Shown in pieces: positions 7,064-15,468 of a stretch of DNA of 24,493 bases (the first letter of the stretch is position 1; every line of letters begins with the position of its first letter). The notes beneath the pieces were generated by a model. The model did not search any database and was not told the origin of the DNA. It was given only the letters and a program-made list of their open reading frames with translations. The stretch is from Bacteroidetes bacterium UBA4414. GTDB lineage: Bacteria > Bacteroidota > Bacteroidia > Chitinophagales > Chitinophagaceae. A program made the translations under genes and the position numbers. Location: contig DGQM01000008.1 of the NCBI GenBank assembly GCA_002389765.1, positions 1 to 24,493 of the forward strand, in the 5' to 3' direction.

Positions 7064-7095
7064 TTGCTTTTATGGGTTGTAAATACGTATATTTG
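7064..7095 (+). promoter_or_regulatory. promoter of the TerS-like gene
   Basis: TTG (7064-7066), 21 nt, TATATTTG (7088-7095), matching TTG/TAnnTTTG. An 8-bp imperfect inverted repeat (TTGCTATG 7093-7100 with CGTAGCAA 7106-7113) overlaps the end of the -7 box and the expected start site, so it could be an operator or a 5' hairpin. The ATG follows at 7117. Confidence 0.65.
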
Positions 7096-7116
7096 CTATG
7101 TTCAGCGTAGCAATCG

Positions 7117-7536
7117 ATGAATAATCTACCTTCTTCTACGGAAGACATATTTGTAAGAGAGATGATAGTGCACGGCAATAAAGAACGTGCAATAAGGGCT
7201 GCTTTTCCCCGAATGGTGCCCGAGTTTATCCCCGCTGCAATTGAGTATATGATGGAAAATCCTGAAATAAGACACAGGATAGATGCTGGTATTCTGTATT
7301 TCTACAAAGGTTTGGTTTCGGGTACACTGAAGGCCGAAATGGAACCGGTATCGCTTGCGGAGAAAAGAAATCTGCTACACAAGATTATTTTGCGCAGGCG
7401 CAAGCATCCTGCATATGTGCGTACAGAAGAGGGGCTGCGTATGGTTATGGTAAATGCAAGTTCTGAAGAAGTGAATGATGCTGTGCGTATGGAAAGAGAA
7501 CTAAGATCTCAGCAAATGAGCAGCCAACGAAAATAA
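7117..7536 (+). CDS. terminase small subunit-like DNA-binding protein
   Basis: A 139-aa protein. The first ~50 residues resemble the helix-turn-helix of phage TerS proteins: FVREMIVHGNKERAIRAAFP corresponds to the usual phrase where one repeat helix precedes AAxxAGY-type residues, followed by EYMMENPEIRHRIDAG (the 'VxxRI' helix typical of Terminase_2). The middle (LAEKRNLLHKIILRRRKHP) matches the helical part after the HTH in this family. The expected role is recognition of DNA for packaging together with TerL, encoded 3.4 kb away on the other strand. The assignment rests on motif reading only; a small phage DNA-binding regulator is the alternative. Confidence 0.6.
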   Translation: MNNLPSSTEDIFVREMIVHGNKERAIRAAFPRMVPEFIPAAIEYMMENPEIRHRIDAGILYFYKGLVSGTLKAEMEPVSLAEKRNLLHKIILRRRKHPAYVRTEEGLRMVMVNASSEEVNDAVRMERELRSQQMSSQRK

Positions 7537-7542
7537 TTTAGT

Positions 7543-7572
7543 TTGTTATTTTGATAAATATGCATAATTTTG
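7543..7572 (+). promoter_or_regulatory. promoter of the tail-assembly-chaperone genes
   Basis: TTG (7543-7545), 19 nt, TAATTTTG (7565-7572): a close match to the Bacteroidota consensus. The ATG is at 7598, giving a leader of about 20 nt. Confidence 0.75.
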
Positions 7573-7597
7573 TGGTCACTAAATCACCCTGATTATC

Positions 7598-8161
7598 ATG
7601 TTATCTGAAAACCCTCAGTATAAAGAAGTATTCCATTCTACAGTACACAATCTCCGTTTTTACATGCCGCAAGATGTAGCCAATGGCTACCACATGAGCC
7701 GCTATGTAGCAGCTGGTGCGCAGAATATATATGCAGCAGGTGGGGCTACTAAAGAGCTGTTGGGTAGTATTATGGATAAAATGCTGGAGATATGTAACGA
7801 TGAGAAAAGCCTGAAAACACTGCGTTCTGATATTGCTACACTAGCCAATAATATCAAATATCGCCTTCGCTATCCTGTAGATGAAGATTGCGCCTTGCGT
7901 ATGGGGGCTATATATACGTTTGTAGAGGGAGAAAATCCTGATGTAACAGAAGACTTTTGGACGAATAAAAAAGTAGCGCTGGCTAAAGGTGATACTACGC
8001 AAGGCACTGCACCGGACCCCGCACTGTATGCTTTTTTTTTGAGCATAGGAATACCATACACGCCTGCATGGAGCGAACGGTTGGATATTTTGACCGATAC
8101 GAGCTATTTCAATCAAAGAAGGGAGCTGCTCAACGGCCTGATGCCACAATCCGCAGCGTAG
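7598..8161 (+). CDS. putative tail assembly chaperone, G-type product
   Basis: A 187-aa, mainly helical soluble protein starting MLSENPQYKEVFHSTVHNL. Sequence alone does not name it. It is called a tail assembly chaperone from context: it is the last plus-strand gene before the tape measure, a second overlapping frame (to 8349) lies in the -1 register, and a slippery T-TTT-TTT sits in the correct phase at 8032-8038. Tailed phages of many kinds express such a G product and a rarer G-T fusion by ribosomal frameshift; both bind the tape measure during tail assembly. In the zero frame, 40 residues follow the slip site before the TAG at 8159. Confidence 0.65.
   Translation: MLSENPQYKEVFHSTVHNLRFYMPQDVANGYHMSRYVAAGAQNIYAAGGATKELLGSIMDKMLEICNDEKSLKTLRSDIATLANNIKYRLRYPVDEDCALRMGAIYTFVEGENPDVTEDFWTNKKVALAKGDTTQGTAPDPALYAFFLSIGIPYTPAWSERLDILTDTSYFNQRRELLNGLMPQSAA
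8032..8038 (+). other. predicted -1 programmed frameshift site
   Basis: A run of nine Ts (8032-8040) contains T TTT TTT in the X XXY YYZ phase of the 7598 frame (codons gct ttt ttt ttg). A -1 slip moves into the frame that ends at 8349; that frame is open from the slip onward. No strong downstream pseudoknot was identified by eye; a weak CCAT/ATGG pairing occurs at about 8054-8071. Confidence 0.7.
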
Positions 8162-8349
8162 ATGCGCAGGTAGATGACTGGTACGATGGCTTCTGGGATA
8201 TTGCCATGAAATACTGCGAAGGAGACCTGCAGGCTGCAGAGCACATGATGGATACAAGTGTGTTTATGTTCTATTATCGTATAAAACAAAAAGCTCATTA
8301 TACTAAATGGCATAATGAGCGGATGCAGGATATAAAAAAAAGTGCTTAG
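8038..8349 (+). CDS. T-type extension of the tail assembly chaperone (-1 frame)
   Basis: The frame from 8038 to the TAG at 8347-8349 would join to 147 residues of the 7598 product and give a fusion of about 250 aa. It contains the first internal ATG at 8068 (MERTVGYFDRYELFQ), so a free 93-aa protein is possible, but that ATG lies inside the upstream gene with a 94-bp overlap. Extension segments in phages are typically acidic-aromatic and helical; here DDWYDGFWDIAMKYCEGD and FMFYYRIKQ fit. Its stop overlaps that of the convergent gene at 8346 by three bases. Confidence 0.6.
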   Translation, partial: FEHRNTIHACMERTVGYFDRYELFQSKKGAAQRPDATIRSVDAQVDDWYDGFWDIAMKYCEGDLQAAEHMMDTSVFMFYYRIKQKAHYTKWHNERMQDIKKSA

Positions 8350-9068
8350 TAGTATTCGTAGCTATACTCTTCCATCATATATTCTTTATAGGCAGAAAAG
8401 CCTGTTTCATAGATGCTTGTCAGCTTATTCCCTTTGTCGTCTTTAGTGGTATATATTGCTGTTTCTTTTACGGTATCAATAATGACTATTGGTGGCTGGT
8501 TTTCGCGTAGGTTTACCGAAGCACTGCTACCTTCTCCGTAGCTGCGCATTACTTTATAAAACTCAGTGCGTTTAGTGGTAACCGGGTAGAAGGTGTTATT
8601 AAGCGTTGTTTCAGTGATGCCTACCAGCTTGCCGGTTGAGTCTGTACGAGAAGCGTACACATAAGTGCTATCGGTATATTGTTGGTTGTTTTGCCATGTA
8701 CGCTTGCTTTTCAGATATTTCACATCGTTAGCGTATATGATAAGCCCTATACATTTATTCCCATTGTATGTATATTCTGTTCTGGTCATCTCAATCGTAT
8801 CTGTATATGGTGCGTGTATATTGTCGAACCAGTAGCTGATGCTATTTGCAATATTGCCATTAGGCATAAATCGGGTTATCTCTTTGTTGTATGGGTAGCG
8901 TGCAGCTTTTTCGTACTTATTGTCTTTGCCTGTGCGCGCCTCGTATGATTGGGTTATGATGGTCTTGGGGCTACCTGCTATGCCAAGTTCTGCAGCATGG
9001 GTGTATGCGCCTTGTCCATAGCAGATGTTGCTTAGTAATACAAGTAAAATAAAGTGTGTGTATTTCAT
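8346..9068 (-). CDS. secreted protein with YD-like repeats, third gene of operon
   Basis: A 240-aa protein with a signal peptide (MKYTHFILLVLLSNICYGQ). The mature part is built of short strands with Tyr/Thr/Asp turns: ITRFMPNGNIANS, TEYTYNGNKCIG, YTTKDDKGNKLTS. This is the style of RHS/YD-type or wool-like extracellular beta-repeat lipoproteins of Bacteroidota. It is last in a minus-strand operon of three related secreted proteins (18 bp after the 9087-9866 gene). The operon separates the tail chaperone from the tape measure gene, so it looks like an inserted accessory (moron-like) unit. The specific function is unknown. Confidence 0.8.
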   Translation of the reverse strand: MKYTHFILLVLLSNICYGQGAYTHAAELGIAGSPKTIITQSYEARTGKDNKYEKAARYPYNKEITRFMPNGNIANSISYWFDNIHAPYTDTIEMTRTEYTYNGNKCIGLIIYANDVKYLKSKRTWQNNQQYTDSTYVYASRTDSTGKLVGITETTLNNTFYPVTTKRTEFYKVMRSYGEGSSASVNLRENQPPIVIIDTVKETAIYTTKDDKGNKLTSIYETGFSAYKEYMMEEYSYEYY

Positions 9069-9086
9069 ACGAATAATTACAATCTG

Positions 9087-9866
9087 CTAATAGTATGTGA
9101 TTTTTGATATTTCTACATTTCTCAAAACATCTTTTTCCATTGGTGATGTAGCGGTAAATAGAACTTTTACAGGGTTTTTGTATTTGTCAGTTTCAAGAAT
9201 ATTATATGTTGTCTTCATTTTCATGCCTGCTACTTCATTACCATTTTCGTCACATGCCTGCCCCTCATTCGAAATCATATTTCCGTTTTTGTCAAAGGAA
9301 ACATTGTTTATTATAGAAGATTCTTTTCGTTCAGTTTTCGAGTTGTAAATTTCTGTTGTTGTGCTGTGAAAATTGCAGTTTTTGATTTTATTAAAAATGC
9401 GCATTTGAATTTTATTGTTTTTACTCATAACAGTGGTATTGTATATAGTGTCATTAATTGTCCCAAATAATACCCTGTTTATAGTATTTCCATCTTTGTC
9501 ATGATTTATTAGTTGCTTTTCGCCATTTATTACTTCAGCAACAGTTTTCGTATATAAATAATGTTTGTTGCTTTTTACGTTGTATGATTCAGACGAATTG
9601 AAAGAGCCATCTTCATTGAATGTAATAGTTTCTATGGTTTCTAATCCACTTGAATCTTGTGGGATATTATCAGGATTTTGATTGTCTTTTAAGGCGTATG
9701 TATATTTGGTAATAGTGTGAATATTCCCATGAAGACCTGAATACATTACATCTGTACAGCTTGTCTTTTCTTTAACTGCATCTTTTTTTGTGTTATCTGT
9801 ATTTGTACAAGATGTCAGTGAAAAACAAGCTATTGTTAGTGCTGCATTGCTAATTATTTTTTTCAT
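9087..9866 (-). CDS. lipoprotein with YD-like repeats, second gene of operon
   Basis: A 259-aa protein whose N-terminus MKKIISNAALTIACFSLTSC ends in a lipobox (LTSC), so Cys20 is the likely lipidated residue. The chain then shares with the 9877-10593 product the arrangement of a cysteine, V.YSGLHGNIHTI.KYTYALKD.., and further FDxNGN/FNEDGSF turns, as in KDGNTINRV and FDKNGNMIS. The two are paralogs. Base composition is clearly more A/T-rich than in neighbouring phage genes, which suggests separate origin. It lies 10 bp after the upstream gene. Confidence 0.82.
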   Translation of the reverse strand: MKKIISNAALTIACFSLTSCTNTDNTKKDAVKEKTSCTDVMYSGLHGNIHTITKYTYALKDNQNPDNIPQDSSGLETIETITFNEDGSFNSSESYNVKSNKHYLYTKTVAEVINGEKQLINHDKDGNTINRVLFGTINDTIYNTTVMSKNNKIQMRIFNKIKNCNFHSTTTEIYNSKTERKESSIINNVSFDKNGNMISNEGQACDENGNEVAGMKMKTTYNILETDKYKNPVKVLFTATSPMEKDVLRNVEISKITYY

Positions 9867-9876
9867 AAGTTATAGG

Positions 9877-10593
9877 TTATTTATAATAAGTGTATGTGTA
9901 TATTAATGCATCGCATGAATTGCTGAAATGTAGTCGTACTTCAAGCGGATTGTTTTGGTGATCTCTTTTTAGAATGACTTGGTGATCCCCCATTGTGTTG
10001 TTATAAAAATAAGTTAGGGTGTCGTTATTTTTACTTGGCGCATATATTGATGTTCGTTCTATAGCAGCATCTTTTCGTTTTCTGTATTCAATTTGCCTGA
10101 TTTTGCATTGGTTATCAAGTGTGTAGGTATTGTATTGTGTTTCGACAACCGTGTCAGCAAAAGGGGTTTTATAGATAAAGAAGTTCTGATGGGTATATAC
10201 AGTGTCAGATATCCAGTTTCTTATTGTGCTGTCAGTACTTTCGATGTTTTGCGGTAGTGGCAAGTTGTAATAATTAATGCCGATTGTATGTATAGAGTCA
10301 TGTATATATAGGTGTTTATTGCCTCCGGCATCAGTTGTTATGGTATAGTTTGTGACTAACCCGTTTGTATCGAAATCTATATCAGTCTGTATGAAGTCTG
10401 ATGGATCTATTTCGAATCCGGTACAGTCCTTAAGGGAGTATTGTCGTCGTTCTATATGTTTTATTTTACCATGATAGCCTAGTAGTACAACGTCATTGGC
10501 AGTGCTACATTTGATAGGTTGCTGTTGGTGTACAGTGTTGTTTTTGCATGATGCAACGACCATGCATATGATGATGATACCTATGTGTTTCAT
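9877..10593 (-). CDS. lipoprotein with YD-like repeats, first gene of operon
   Basis: A 238-aa protein when started at the ATG at 10593, which gives a proper lipoprotein signal (MKHIGIIIICMVVASC). The frame stays open to 10746, but the added residues are not signal-like, and the upstream part overlaps a -7-type element of the divergent gene. The mature part has V.LLGYHGKIKHIERRQYSLKD, FDTNGLVTNYTITTDAGGNKH and a YTYYK end, matching the 9087-9866 product. It is expected at a membrane surface facing the periplasm or exterior. Function unknown. ATG at 10605 is an alternative start. Confidence 0.8.
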   Translation of the reverse strand: MKHIGIIIICMVVASCKNNTVHQQQPIKCSTANDVVLLGYHGKIKHIERRQYSLKDCTGFEIDPSDFIQTDIDFDTNGLVTNYTITTDAGGNKHLYIHDSIHTIGINYYNLPLPQNIESTDSTIRNWISDTVYTHQNFFIYKTPFADTVVETQYNTYTLDNQCKIRQIEYRKRKDAAIERTSIYAPSKNNDTLTYFYNNTMGDHQVILKRDHQNNPLEVRLHFSNSCDALIYTYTYYK

Positions 10594-10664
10594 GTGCTTG
10601 TGCATTTGTGTAAATATATCGGAAGTTTGTTTAAAAATAAATTTTTCCGAATAAAAATATTTTG

Positions 10665-10672
10665 TACTTTTG
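10665..10672 (+). promoter_or_regulatory. candidate -7 element for the tape measure gene
   Basis: TACTTTTG fits TAnnTTTG, but no TTG lies at the usual distance upstream. The leader to the ATG at 10787 (about 110 nt) contains two small hairpins: GGCA/TGCC near 10697-10708 and CAGGC/GCCTG near 10727-10745. The A/T-rich stretch just before it is shared with the divergent lipoprotein operon. Confidence 0.4.
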
Positions 10673-10786
10673 TTGTGGAATTGTTCCTTTCTATTGGCAG
10701 ACGTGCCATCTTCTAATACGTCATCAGGCAACTGTGCCGCCTGCAAGTGCTTCTTCTTTTTATAATACTATATACCCATCTCTCCT

Positions 10787-13195
10787 ATGGCAGATGTTAT
10801 TGATGTTGTACACAAAATTACCTATGAGGTAGACGATAAAGCACTGCAAAATGCAGTTAGTGCTATTAATGAGCAAATTACAGAATTGTCACTCCTTTCA
10901 AAAACGTTGGCTGTTTATCAAAAACAGTTACAGACGCTTAAGAGTGAAGAGTCGCATCATTTCAAAATGCTTAATTCTCAAATTGAGTCCTTGAACAAGG
11001 CAATCGAAAAGAGTACATCAAAAGTTAAGGGGGTATTTGAAGAGATTGGTAGTGGATTGAAAAAAGGTCTGGGTGCTAATCTGGAAGATACTGTTTCAGA
11101 TTTTACCCAAAAAATACAGCAGCACTTACTGGAAATGAAAATGCCTGTGACTGACAATATTACGAGTTTTGAAGAGCTTGGTAATGTTATTGAAAATCTG
11201 GGTAAGAGTGCTGCACCTGTAGCAGTTTCAGGGCTTGGGGCGCTAACAGCAGGTGTTTTTAGCTTTGCTAATGTAGCACCCGTAGTAATTTCATTATTAA
11301 CAACAATTGTAGGTAAGTTTTTAGAAACGGAGGACGCTACATTAAAATACAAGAAGGCTTTAGAAGCTGCAGGAGAAGAAGGTGGACGTATTGGTGATGC
11401 TTCCTCGGGAGAAATTGCAAACCTATTAGTGCTGAGGGGCAGAATACAGGATGTGACTGTAGCATATGGTGATAGAGTGAGTGCTGTTAACGAGCTTTTG
11501 AGCCAATACCCTGATTATTTTGAAAAACTAAGCAAAGAAGAAATATTAGCGGGCAAAGTTGGCGATGCCTATGAAAGAATTGTAACTAATATATTAAATA
11601 ACGCAAGGTTGCAAGTGTTCAACGAAAATTTGAAAGAGAGCCTGCGTTCGCTGGAGAAAGCAAAAAAAGAGGTTGAGTTTTTAAAAAGTATTAAAGACAA
11701 GGACAATGCTGTGAATCTTAAAAACTCATTTCTGGGATCTACTCCGCAATATCTTGAGGAAAACGACAAGTTTATTGATAGAGATTTACACAAAAAGGTA
11801 CTAGCTTATAACAAGCTTGCTTTAAAAGTTGATGAAGATACTCGTGATATTCTTGCTGTTCAAAAAGAAATTGACAAAACTAAGCCAAAGCCAGCTAAGG
11901 GTGGTAATAGTAGTTCGGGAGGCAGGGTTGTAAAAACAGAGAAGACTGGTGCGTTGCCTAAAATCGGAACTGTTGACGTCCCGGTAGATAGTGAAGCAGA
12001 TGAGCTAATGGCTAAAGACCTTGCAAAAAATGTAGCAACGAATGATGCATCTGATAATCTTGAAGAACGAATTTCCGCCATCAATACTATGGAATTGTGG
12101 CAAAATACAGAGGCAGAGAAAGCATACGCCAATGGGTTAAAAACCTATGAAGAATATGAAAAGCAGAAACTGGAGATAAAACAACGTTTTGCTAAAGAAA
12201 GACTGAAAGAAGAAATAGCTAATCTAAAAGGACTAGTTGAAAACAAAGATATTCCCGAGGCTGATAAAGAAGCGTACAGACAAAAGCTGGGTGCTGCCGA
12301 ACTGGAGCTTGTGCAAACAACCAATGCAGAAAAACACAATAAAGAAGTTGAAGATAAAAAAGCCAAGGACGATGCAGAAACCAAGCGTCAGGCACGCATA
12401 AAGGAAACGGTAGCTGCGTATCAAAATCTGGCAGCAGAGGCAGTGAAAGCAATTAACACTATTTACGATGCTCAAATAAAATCGTTGGACAACGAGATAA
12501 AGGTGCGTGAAAGGCGTGTAGAGCAAGCCAAGAAACTTGCGGAAAGAGGTAATGCCGAAGTGTTAAAAATGGAAGAAGAGCGTTTGGCAGAGGCGCAAAA
12601 GAAGAAAGAAGCTTATGCTAAGAAAGAAGCTATACTGAATGCTGCCTTAGCTTTTTCCAATTCGTTGGTAGCAGTAACAGGTGCCGTTGCCAATGCTGTA
12701 AAAGGAGATCCGTATACGGTAGCCGCCCGTGTTGCCGCGGCTATTGCAGCTGTTCTTGCAGCATTGGGTTCTGGCTACGCATTTGTGCAAAGCTTCAAAA
12801 GCGAAGGCGCATTTGCAGATGGTGTAGTTGATTTTCGCGGTAAGGGTGGCCCGAGGGATGATGCCAATTGGGTACGGATAAGCAGTGGAGAAAGTGTTAT
12901 TACTGCGGAAGGTACGAGGCAAAACAGACAATTGCTTGAGGCAATTAATAGTGGTGCAAAATTACAGTTCTTCAATCCCGCACTAGCCTATACAACGCCC
13001 GTTTTTGCAAGCCCCGGTAATTCGGCACAAAACTATGCATCGCAAAATGATTTGCGGAATGTTGAGACTAAGTTGGATGGCGTAATAACTGCAATTGAAG
13101 ATAATAGGATGAAGCAAAATATCTTTTTTGATGAGCATGGGGTAGGCTTGATGACCGAACGAGCGATGCGAAAAGACAGAAGACGCTGGAAGTAG
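10787..13195 (+). CDS. phage tail tape measure protein
   Basis: An 802-aa protein with tape-measure architecture. A coiled coil from residue ~10 to ~90 (AINEQITELSLLSKTLAVYQ) is followed by an Ala/Val hydrophobic part around 145-185. A long Lys/Glu/Ala-rich helix spans about 430-610. An Ala-rich hydrophobic helix pair at about 613-668 (NSLVAVTGAVANAV, AARVAAAIAAVLAALGSGYA) comes before the C-terminal GAFADGVVDFRGKGGPRDD and RISSGESVITAEGT block that is typical of tape measure C-termini in Bacteroidota phages and prophages. It sets tail length and is threaded inside the tail tube; by the usual rule of about 0.15 nm per residue the tail would be roughly 120 nm. No peptidase or lysozyme domain was seen. 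Confidence 0.9.
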   Translation: MADVIDVVHKITYEVDDKALQNAVSAINEQITELSLLSKTLAVYQKQLQTLKSEESHHFKMLNSQIESLNKAIEKSTSKVKGVFEEIGSGLKKGLGANLEDTVSDFTQKIQQHLLEMKMPVTDNITSFEELGNVIENLGKSAAPVAVSGLGALTAGVFSFANVAPVVISLLTTIVGKFLETEDATLKYKKALEAAGEEGGRIGDASSGEIANLLVLRGRIQDVTVAYGDRVSAVNELLSQYPDYFEKLSKEEILAGKVGDAYERIVTNILNNARLQVFNENLKESLRSLEKAKKEVEFLKSIKDKDNAVNLKNSFLGSTPQYLEENDKFIDRDLHKKVLAYNKLALKVDEDTRDILAVQKEIDKTKPKPAKGGNSSSGGRVVKTEKTGALPKIGTVDVPVDSEADELMAKDLAKNVATNDASDNLEERISAINTMELWQNTEAEKAYANGLKTYEEYEKQKLEIKQRFAKERLKEEIANLKGLVENKDIPEADKEAYRQKLGAAELELVQTTNAEKHNKEVEDKKAKDDAETKRQARIKETVAAYQNLAAEAVKAINTIYDAQIKSLDNEIKVRERRVEQAKKLAERGNAEVLKMEEERLAEAQKKKEAYAKKEAILNAALAFSNSLVAVTGAVANAVKGDPYTVAARVAAAIAAVLAALGSGYAFVQSFKSEGAFADGVVDFRGKGGPRDDANWVRISSGESVITAEGTRQNRQLLEAINSGAKLQFFNPALAYTTPVFASPGNSAQNYASQNDLRNVETKLDGVITAIEDNRMKQNIFFDEHGVGLMTERAMRKDRRRWK

Positions 13196-13239
13196 TGTAG
13201 TTGACGACCAATAATATTTTATCACCAAATACCTGAACC

Positions 13240-15441
13240 TTGATACTGAAGATTTTTATTAAGCAAACCGGCACGTATAATGCCGCCGGTACTCAAATTT
13301 ATTTTGACGGTGCCAATCCATACGATTTAAAATTGTTTACAGGTGTAGTGCCCACACATCGTCAATGGCCATCTTACGGAAATTATATTGATGTGACCGA
13401 AAGTATAGGAGATGTATACAAACTGAAACTTACATGGACTGCTGAGCGCGATAATGAAGGCTTTATAACACCGGGAGCTACGCAAAACAAAAAGGGAAGT
13501 AGTGGTACGCTGAGCTTTGAAGCAGAAGCATATACACTTCTCAAAAAATGGTTGGTTGATGATGTGAGCGCTCCCCTAAACAGTGTTGATGTGAAGATTG
13601 TACACGAAGGCTGTGGCGAGTATGTGGATTACGTCATTAAATCAACTGATTTGCAGTGGTGTGAAAATAGTATTTGCAATTTCGATATTTCCATTAAGCA
13701 GAAAGATGAAATATTGAACTGTATAAAAAGTACTTATATCAGCGATAATCATAAGAAGTGGTTTCAGCGCCAGCCGGAGAATAAAAAACATCCGAGATTC
13801 AGTTATTGCAATGAACAGCGCCCCAATGGTATATTGGTAATGTTGTGGTGGATGACAGCCGTGGTTACAGTGCCTACTTTGATGGTGCTGATTCCGATAA
13901 TGTCGGTATTGAACTCTATTTTCTTGGCTATCAATATGCTGATAGGCATTGTGAATACAATCAGAAAAATATTTGGCGGAGGCACAGATGATAAGGTTGA
14001 TTGGGAGACGATACCTTATTTCGATTTCAAAGCACTGATGAATGCTTACGGTGCTTATTTTGTTGAAAGTGCCGGGTGTGGCAGAGAGCATCCCGCTCCT
14101 TTGATACGCGATTATATTACTAATGTTTGCGAAAAGTGTGGTGTACAAGTAAATGCATTATCTGCACCTATCTTTTTTGCAGAAAATCTAACTATAGAAA
14201 CCGCATCGAAGGGATTGACAACCGTCGGCAATCCGCATTATAATGCATGTTACTTCTATCCCGTAACAGAAAGAGGTATCAGACGCTTTGCTTCGCTGAA
14301 TGCTTTGAGAGCTATACCTAATAATACAGATTATTACATACCTGACAATGCACCCTTACATACGCTTGATGAGTTTTTGGATGAGTTGAAAGGATTGTAC
14401 AATGCCGAGTGGCGTGTAACAAATGGCGTGCTTTACTTTCAGCGAAAGGATTGGTTTTTACATGGCGGATATGTATATGATTTTACGGATAACGGTACCG
14501 ACAGAAATAAGATATTGCAAGGGCTCTGTTTTGAATGGAATGAAGTGAAGTATCCCGCACTTGTAGAAGGTTTGTATGCTGACGACCCTGCGGACACTTG
14601 TGGAAATGAAGCTAAAAAACATATGAATGCCTATATGTCTTACGGCTCGGTTGATGAGAATCCGAATTTTGAAGGTACCAGCGATAAGACTGTGATGTAT
14701 GGTGCTACAAAGTTTAGATTTGATGGTGCCAGCGACGACTATATATATGATGCGATGCAGGTTGTAATCAACTCATCATTTCTTACACCTTTCATGGCAG
14801 GTACAATGCTCGATTTTGTTGAGCCTGCTTTTGAGGAATTTGCAGACTACGCACTCTTGTTGAAAGACGAAACCTGTACTTTGCCAAAGGTGCTGATTTG
14901 GGATGGTGAAAGATATGATAATGCGCGATGTGCCAAAGTGTATAGTACACAAAAAACTGATAATAATGATTCACCTCCCATAAATCAGGTTTACAATAAA
15001 ACTGCGACACCATGGATAGACAGACACTCTGAACACACTTTTGTAAGAGGTAGTGGATTGACATTGCCACGCAATCAACCTGGTTATTATCTGTTGTCTG
15101 ATTTTACAGGGGTAAGAAAGAAACGTAAACCTGCGTTGCTTGTTAACTATCCGATGTATTTCGAGCCCTATTATGCCGATACGATGTGGGATTATTTTCA
15201 CTGGATAGACGATCCAAGATTAAATCCTGCTATGCACCAGAATTGGAATGTTAAAATCGGCCTGTGTTGTGACGATTTGAAGAAATTACAAGTGTTTGAT
15301 GATGCGCGCAAAATCGTTCTTGGTGAAAAAGTAAAACTCCCATCAGTATACTATAAAGATGGTGTAATAACAGAAATAGAAGTTAGCTACGACCCTACCG
15401 ATAATTTGGGGCAATACATACAGCTAAAAGGAACAGTATAA
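13240..15441 (+). CDS. tail tip / baseplate-hub-like protein
   Basis: A 733-aa protein directly after the tape measure, the place of Dit/Tal-type distal tail proteins. The start is TTG at 13240: an in-frame TGA at 13234-13236 rules out anything upstream. The first ~190 residues are beta-rich (RQWPSYGNYIDVTESIGDVY). Residues ~197-245 form a striking hydrophobic stretch (GILVMLWWMTAVVTVPTLMV and following), enough for two membrane helices, which is unusual for a tail tip and could insert in the host membrane. The rest (FFAENLTIETASKGL, LDELKGLYNAEWRV.NGVLYFQRKDWF) reads like a hub domain that contacts DNA-exit or baseplate partners. Cysteines are frequent. The role is inferred from position. 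Confidence 0.65.
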   Translation: MILKIFIKQTGTYNAAGTQIYFDGANPYDLKLFTGVVPTHRQWPSYGNYIDVTESIGDVYKLKLTWTAERDNEGFITPGATQNKKGSSGTLSFEAEAYTLLKKWLVDDVSAPLNSVDVKIVHEGCGEYVDYVIKSTDLQWCENSICNFDISIKQKDEILNCIKSTYISDNHKKWFQRQPENKKHPRFSYCNEQRPNGILVMLWWMTAVVTVPTLMVLIPIMSVLNSIFLAINMLIGIVNTIRKIFGGGTDDKVDWETIPYFDFKALMNAYGAYFVESAGCGREHPAPLIRDYITNVCEKCGVQVNALSAPIFFAENLTIETASKGLTTVGNPHYNACYFYPVTERGIRRFASLNALRAIPNNTDYYIPDNAPLHTLDEFLDELKGLYNAEWRVTNGVLYFQRKDWFLHGGYVYDFTDNGTDRNKILQGLCFEWNEVKYPALVEGLYADDPADTCGNEAKKHMNAYMSYGSVDENPNFEGTSDKTVMYGATKFRFDGASDDYIYDAMQVVINSSFLTPFMAGTMLDFVEPAFEEFADYALLLKDETCTLPKVLIWDGERYDNARCAKVYSTQKTDNNDSPPINQVYNKTATPWIDRHSEHTFVRGSGLTLPRNQPGYYLLSDFTGVRKKRKPALLVNYPMYFEPYYADTMWDYFHWIDDPRLNPAMHQNWNVKIGLCCDDLKKLQVFDDARKIVLGEKVKLPSVYYKDGVITEIEVSYDPTDNLGQYIQLKGTV

Positions 15442-15468
15442 ATATCTAACAAGTAAACCCTATTAACC

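Noticed and set aside
8032..8040. T9 run as a sequencing error or frameshift mutation that splits one gene
   Set aside because: The slippery heptamer is in exact phase and the gene position matches the known frameshifted tail chaperones. An error cannot be fully excluded without reads.
8068..8349. Independent 93-aa gene from ATG 8068
   Set aside because: A 94-bp overlap with the upstream gene and open frame back to the slip site favour expression as a frameshift extension; kept as an alternative in the feature.
10594..10746. N-terminal extension of the first lipoprotein gene
   Set aside because: It hides the lipoprotein signal and overlaps the divergent -7 element and tape measure leader.
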